From Phoenix dactylifera (taxonomy: Eukaryota > Streptophyta > Magnoliopsida > Arecales > Arecaceae): a stretch of DNA of 64,000 nucleotides. The stretch lies in NCBI RefSeq assembly GCF_009389715.1, contig NC_052400.1, positions 22,599,674-22,663,673 on the forward strand, in the 5' to 3' direction. Positions 61,506-64,000 of the stretch are shown here, in pieces. The notes beneath the pieces were generated by a model. That model made no database searches. It was given only the letters and a program-made list of their open reading frames with translations, and was not told the DNA's origin. Positions within the stretch are counted from its first letter, which is position 1. Each line of letters opens with the position of its first letter. A program made the translations under genes and the position numbers.

Positions 61506-62486
61506 TCCATGCATGATAGATTGCGGATTACAAATATTTCCTTTAGAGTTGCAGAAATTAAAAATACGATAATCAGCATTAACGAGAAGAAGAAGTAGAA
61601 GAAGAATAGGCAAGAGCGATTTGTACGAAGAAAGCACAACAGTCAATAGTAACCATGCTACTTTTAAATATTCTGAGTTAGCTTTAAGGCTTGTTCATTA
61701 CGATTATTACAAATATCACAATTCACCAAGAGCATTTATCATACAAAGCAGTCCCATCTAAACAACGAAAAAGGTATCATACAGAGGATTTAACTATTTA
61801 AGTTACCCAGACACTGTAAATATGATAGATATATGTGTCCCTAATGCAAATTCTATCATTTGCTTTTGTCCTAAGACAGTTTGTACTAACAAAAACATGG
61901 GCTGCAATCAAGCAAATGGAAACGGGTGCAAGATTAGGATCGCAAGAAACCCTTCTTAAATTAGCCAATGATCCCGTGTATTAACAGTAGACTTCCGCCG
62001 CCAAGCTGTGGCGAGAAAGGAAAAAGGAAGAAAATTATGGACCATTTGGTTGCCTGTGAAGTTTCTTAAAATAAATAATCTTAAAATCTGATTTGTTTTT
62101 CTTATAGAGCATAGGTTTTATGGAAAACATAAAACTCAATTTTCAGGTTTTGTTACCCGTCAACTTTTGCAAAGTCAGTTTTATAAGACTTAACCAACCA
62201 CGCATTTTCATCAAAGTTGTTACCTTCGGGTTTTGCACAGACCCATTTTAGTAAAATCCAACAACCAAACTATGACTTCCAAACACACGCACACATCAAT
62301 TATTTTACAACAAATCAAAGAAGCTTGAATGTAGTTTAATTGTCCAATCTTCTCCATCTCTAAGGCTAAAGACAGAAGCCCACTTCCCCAAAACCTGAAG
62401 GGATTTCTTTTTTTTCTTTGCGCTAAGCCGGGTAATTCATACAACACGTATATGGAAACATTCGGTGAAGTCAGAACATCATAGAG

Positions 62487-63195
62487 CTCGTGAGGCAGCT
62501 CTCCATCTTCTGCCCATACGATGCTGCCCGCGTGGTTGGCCACTATGCCCACTTCTACTTGGTTGTGAGCATTGTCATCGTGCTTGGATGCGTTTTCTGC
62601 TACAACATTTTAGGCAAACTGCCCACCATGAAATGCTATTAGCACAGAAGACTTCCACCTTCAGATCATCGAAGCTTCATGTCTCTGAAAAGGCCACGAG
62701 TCAGCGGATCCTCGAAGCTTGCACTGTAGCACAGCTGATGTTTGGAAAGAATTCATTGTCGGTGATCTACATTGTCGCGCTCTCTATATTCCCCGGGATT
62801 CATAACTGAAAACGTGCATTCGGAGCTTCTCAAGGATTGATATGTTATTCTGCTGGTGGCGGCATACAATGTGTCTGATTCGGTTGGGAAGTCTTTGACG
62901 ACGGCATATGCTCCAAAAGGTACACAAAGGGCTATATGGCATTGCTTTGCTTCGTATTCTATCCACTCTCTGCCGCCTGCCTCCATGGGCTCAAGTTCTT
63001 CCAAACAGAAGTCCCTGTGATATTTCTGACTTGACTCTTGGTCTGAACAATGGCTACCTCACAGGCGTGCTCACGATTCTTGCTCCCTTATCAGCGTCCT
63101 CCATGGAATCAGAAACTGCAGGGACCGTGAAGATGATGTTCTTGGGAATTGGGCTTGCAGGAAGTTCTGTTATTGGTTGGTTTCGGGCCATTTAA
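62487..63195 (+). pseudogene. Equilibrative nucleoside transporter (ENT) C-terminal half, broken
   Basis: Membrane transporter of nucleosides in its intact form. Pieces by frame: HFYLVVSIVIVLGCVFCYNI, LGKLPTMKCY then stop (about 62540-62640); VIYIVALSIFPG then a shift to GFITENVHSELLKD, TGA in place of the usual W codon, YVILLVAAYNVSDSVGKSL (about 62765-62900); LGLNNGYLTGVLTILAPLSA and ETAGTVKMMFLGIGLAGSSV, IGWFRAI stop (63035-63195). The order fits the second half of plant ENT3/6/7-type proteins without introns. At least one nonsense and several frameshifts make it non-functional. No poly-A tail or TSD was seen, so retrocopy origin is open. Confidence 0.8.
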
Positions 63196-64000
63196 TGCTC
63201 ATGACTACCTGCGGATATCTTTTGTATGGACCAAATGTGTAATTCCTATGCTTAGTAGTCCCACTAACATCGACTAGATGACAGGAGGGAAAAATCCAAA
63301 AACCTCACCCACCTTGTGAAATAGATTTCATGTCTTCATCAATATTTCCAATGTAATTCTGCAAAAAGTATTCCTGTGAACCACCAGTGAGTGCTTGTGC
63401 CTATTGACATGAATCAGAATGTGAAATAACGGGACAGACATAATGGAATCCCAATCACCGATGACAAACAAGAAAACTTCAGAATTATGTGCTTTGCAGC
63501 CAACTACACTTTCTGCATAGAGAGTAAAGAGCTCCTCTGAATGATTGGTGTTCACTGTTTGTGTCCACAGTCTGATAGGCAGAACTTGTACAATAAGAAC
63601 CGATGCCTCCACCAAAATAATTCCAAGATCAAAGATCATTCATTACACATGACAACATAATATTCTTGTAATTATGAAAGGAGAGAATCCAAAATAACAT
63701 ACTGCAAAGCCAAGGGGATGATGATTACAATTAGTTTCTTCTTGCTCCACGAGATGCATGAGATGTTGCTTAATAGACTATTCCTAAGCCCCCTGATAGC
63801 ACTGAAGTATATTCCAAATATTTTACATCATTGGTTAAACAATTTGCAGTACCAAAAGTAGCAATAAAACAAATTCATACGCTACTAGTAGAAAACTCAG
63901 TATCGATAACATAAAAACAGACTAGAAAATTTGGAGTAAACAACCAAACTAAGGCAACAACAATTCAGGGATCAAGACATCATGTTCGTTTTGCCCCTTC
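63196..64000. other. 3' end of window, no recognised gene
   Basis: A minus-strand open frame at 63328-63639 (start MIFDLGIILVEASVL) is present but not recognised. Otherwise AT-rich DNA. Confidence 0.4.

Noticed and set aside
1..64000. CRISPR arrays, tRNA and rRNA genes
   Set aside because: No spaced direct-repeat array, tRNA cloverleaf or rRNA sequence was recognised; the sequence is plant nuclear DNA.

Overview
This window is nuclear DNA from a flowering plant. Spliced genes with GT-AG introns, abundant degenerate LINE and hAT sequence, MITEs and many AT/CT/GT microsatellites all say so. The proteins (EBF starting MPALV, a CIPK24/SOS2-like kinase) look monocot; a palm-like genome is my best guess, from style and not from a search.

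Layout. 1-4.2 kb: AT-rich intergenic DNA with GC-rich islands and no recognised gene. 4.4-10.14 kb (+): a five-exon gene for a small conserved plant protein (DUF4050-type), with MITE and microsatellite sequence in its introns. 10.1-15.0 kb: intergenic, holding a fold-back minisatellite and a second MITE copy. 15.06-21.44 kb and 31.85-42.0 kb: two copies of one segmental tandem duplication. Each carries a complete two-exon EIN3-binding F-box gene (EBF1/2-like, 660 aa; 22 differences in the last 637 residues), its long 3' flank, the last exon of a CIPK24/SOS2-like kinase on the opposite strand, and a piece of hAT transposase. The 10.4 kb between the copies holds a 5'-truncated LINE with a 15-bp target-site duplication (21.96-22.91 kb) and a long, decayed LINE (about 26-31.7 kb) ending next to a (TA)45 tract at the edge of copy B.

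38.36-48.98 kb (-): the CIPK24/SOS2-like locus, convergent with EBF copy B. Exon 1, the activation-segment exon, the following exon, the start of the next and the last exon are recognisable; the exons with the catalytic loop and DFG motif are not. The exon 1 donor is TT instead of GT and one exon runs into hAT sequence, so this is a pseudogene. 49.7-50.9 kb: a LINE fragment of the same family as the 26-31.7 kb element. 53.0-53.5 kb: a GC-rich possible first exon of an unrecognised gene. 57.7 kb: a short beta-xylosidase-like fragment. 61.2-61.5 kb: reverse-transcriptase debris. 62.5-63.2 kb (+): the broken C-terminal half of an equilibrative nucleoside transporter.

Functionally, the coherent part is the EBF pair. 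EBF proteins are the SCF substrate receptors that degrade EIN3/EIL1 and so limit ethylene signalling. Both copies keep open frames, matched splice sites, an upstream ORF overlapping the start, and a conserved 3' flank. I found no clearly new biological system; the most interesting items are the shared EBF upstream ORF, the EBF/CIPK24 duplication history, the alternative first-exon frames of the DUF4050 gene, and several structured repeats.
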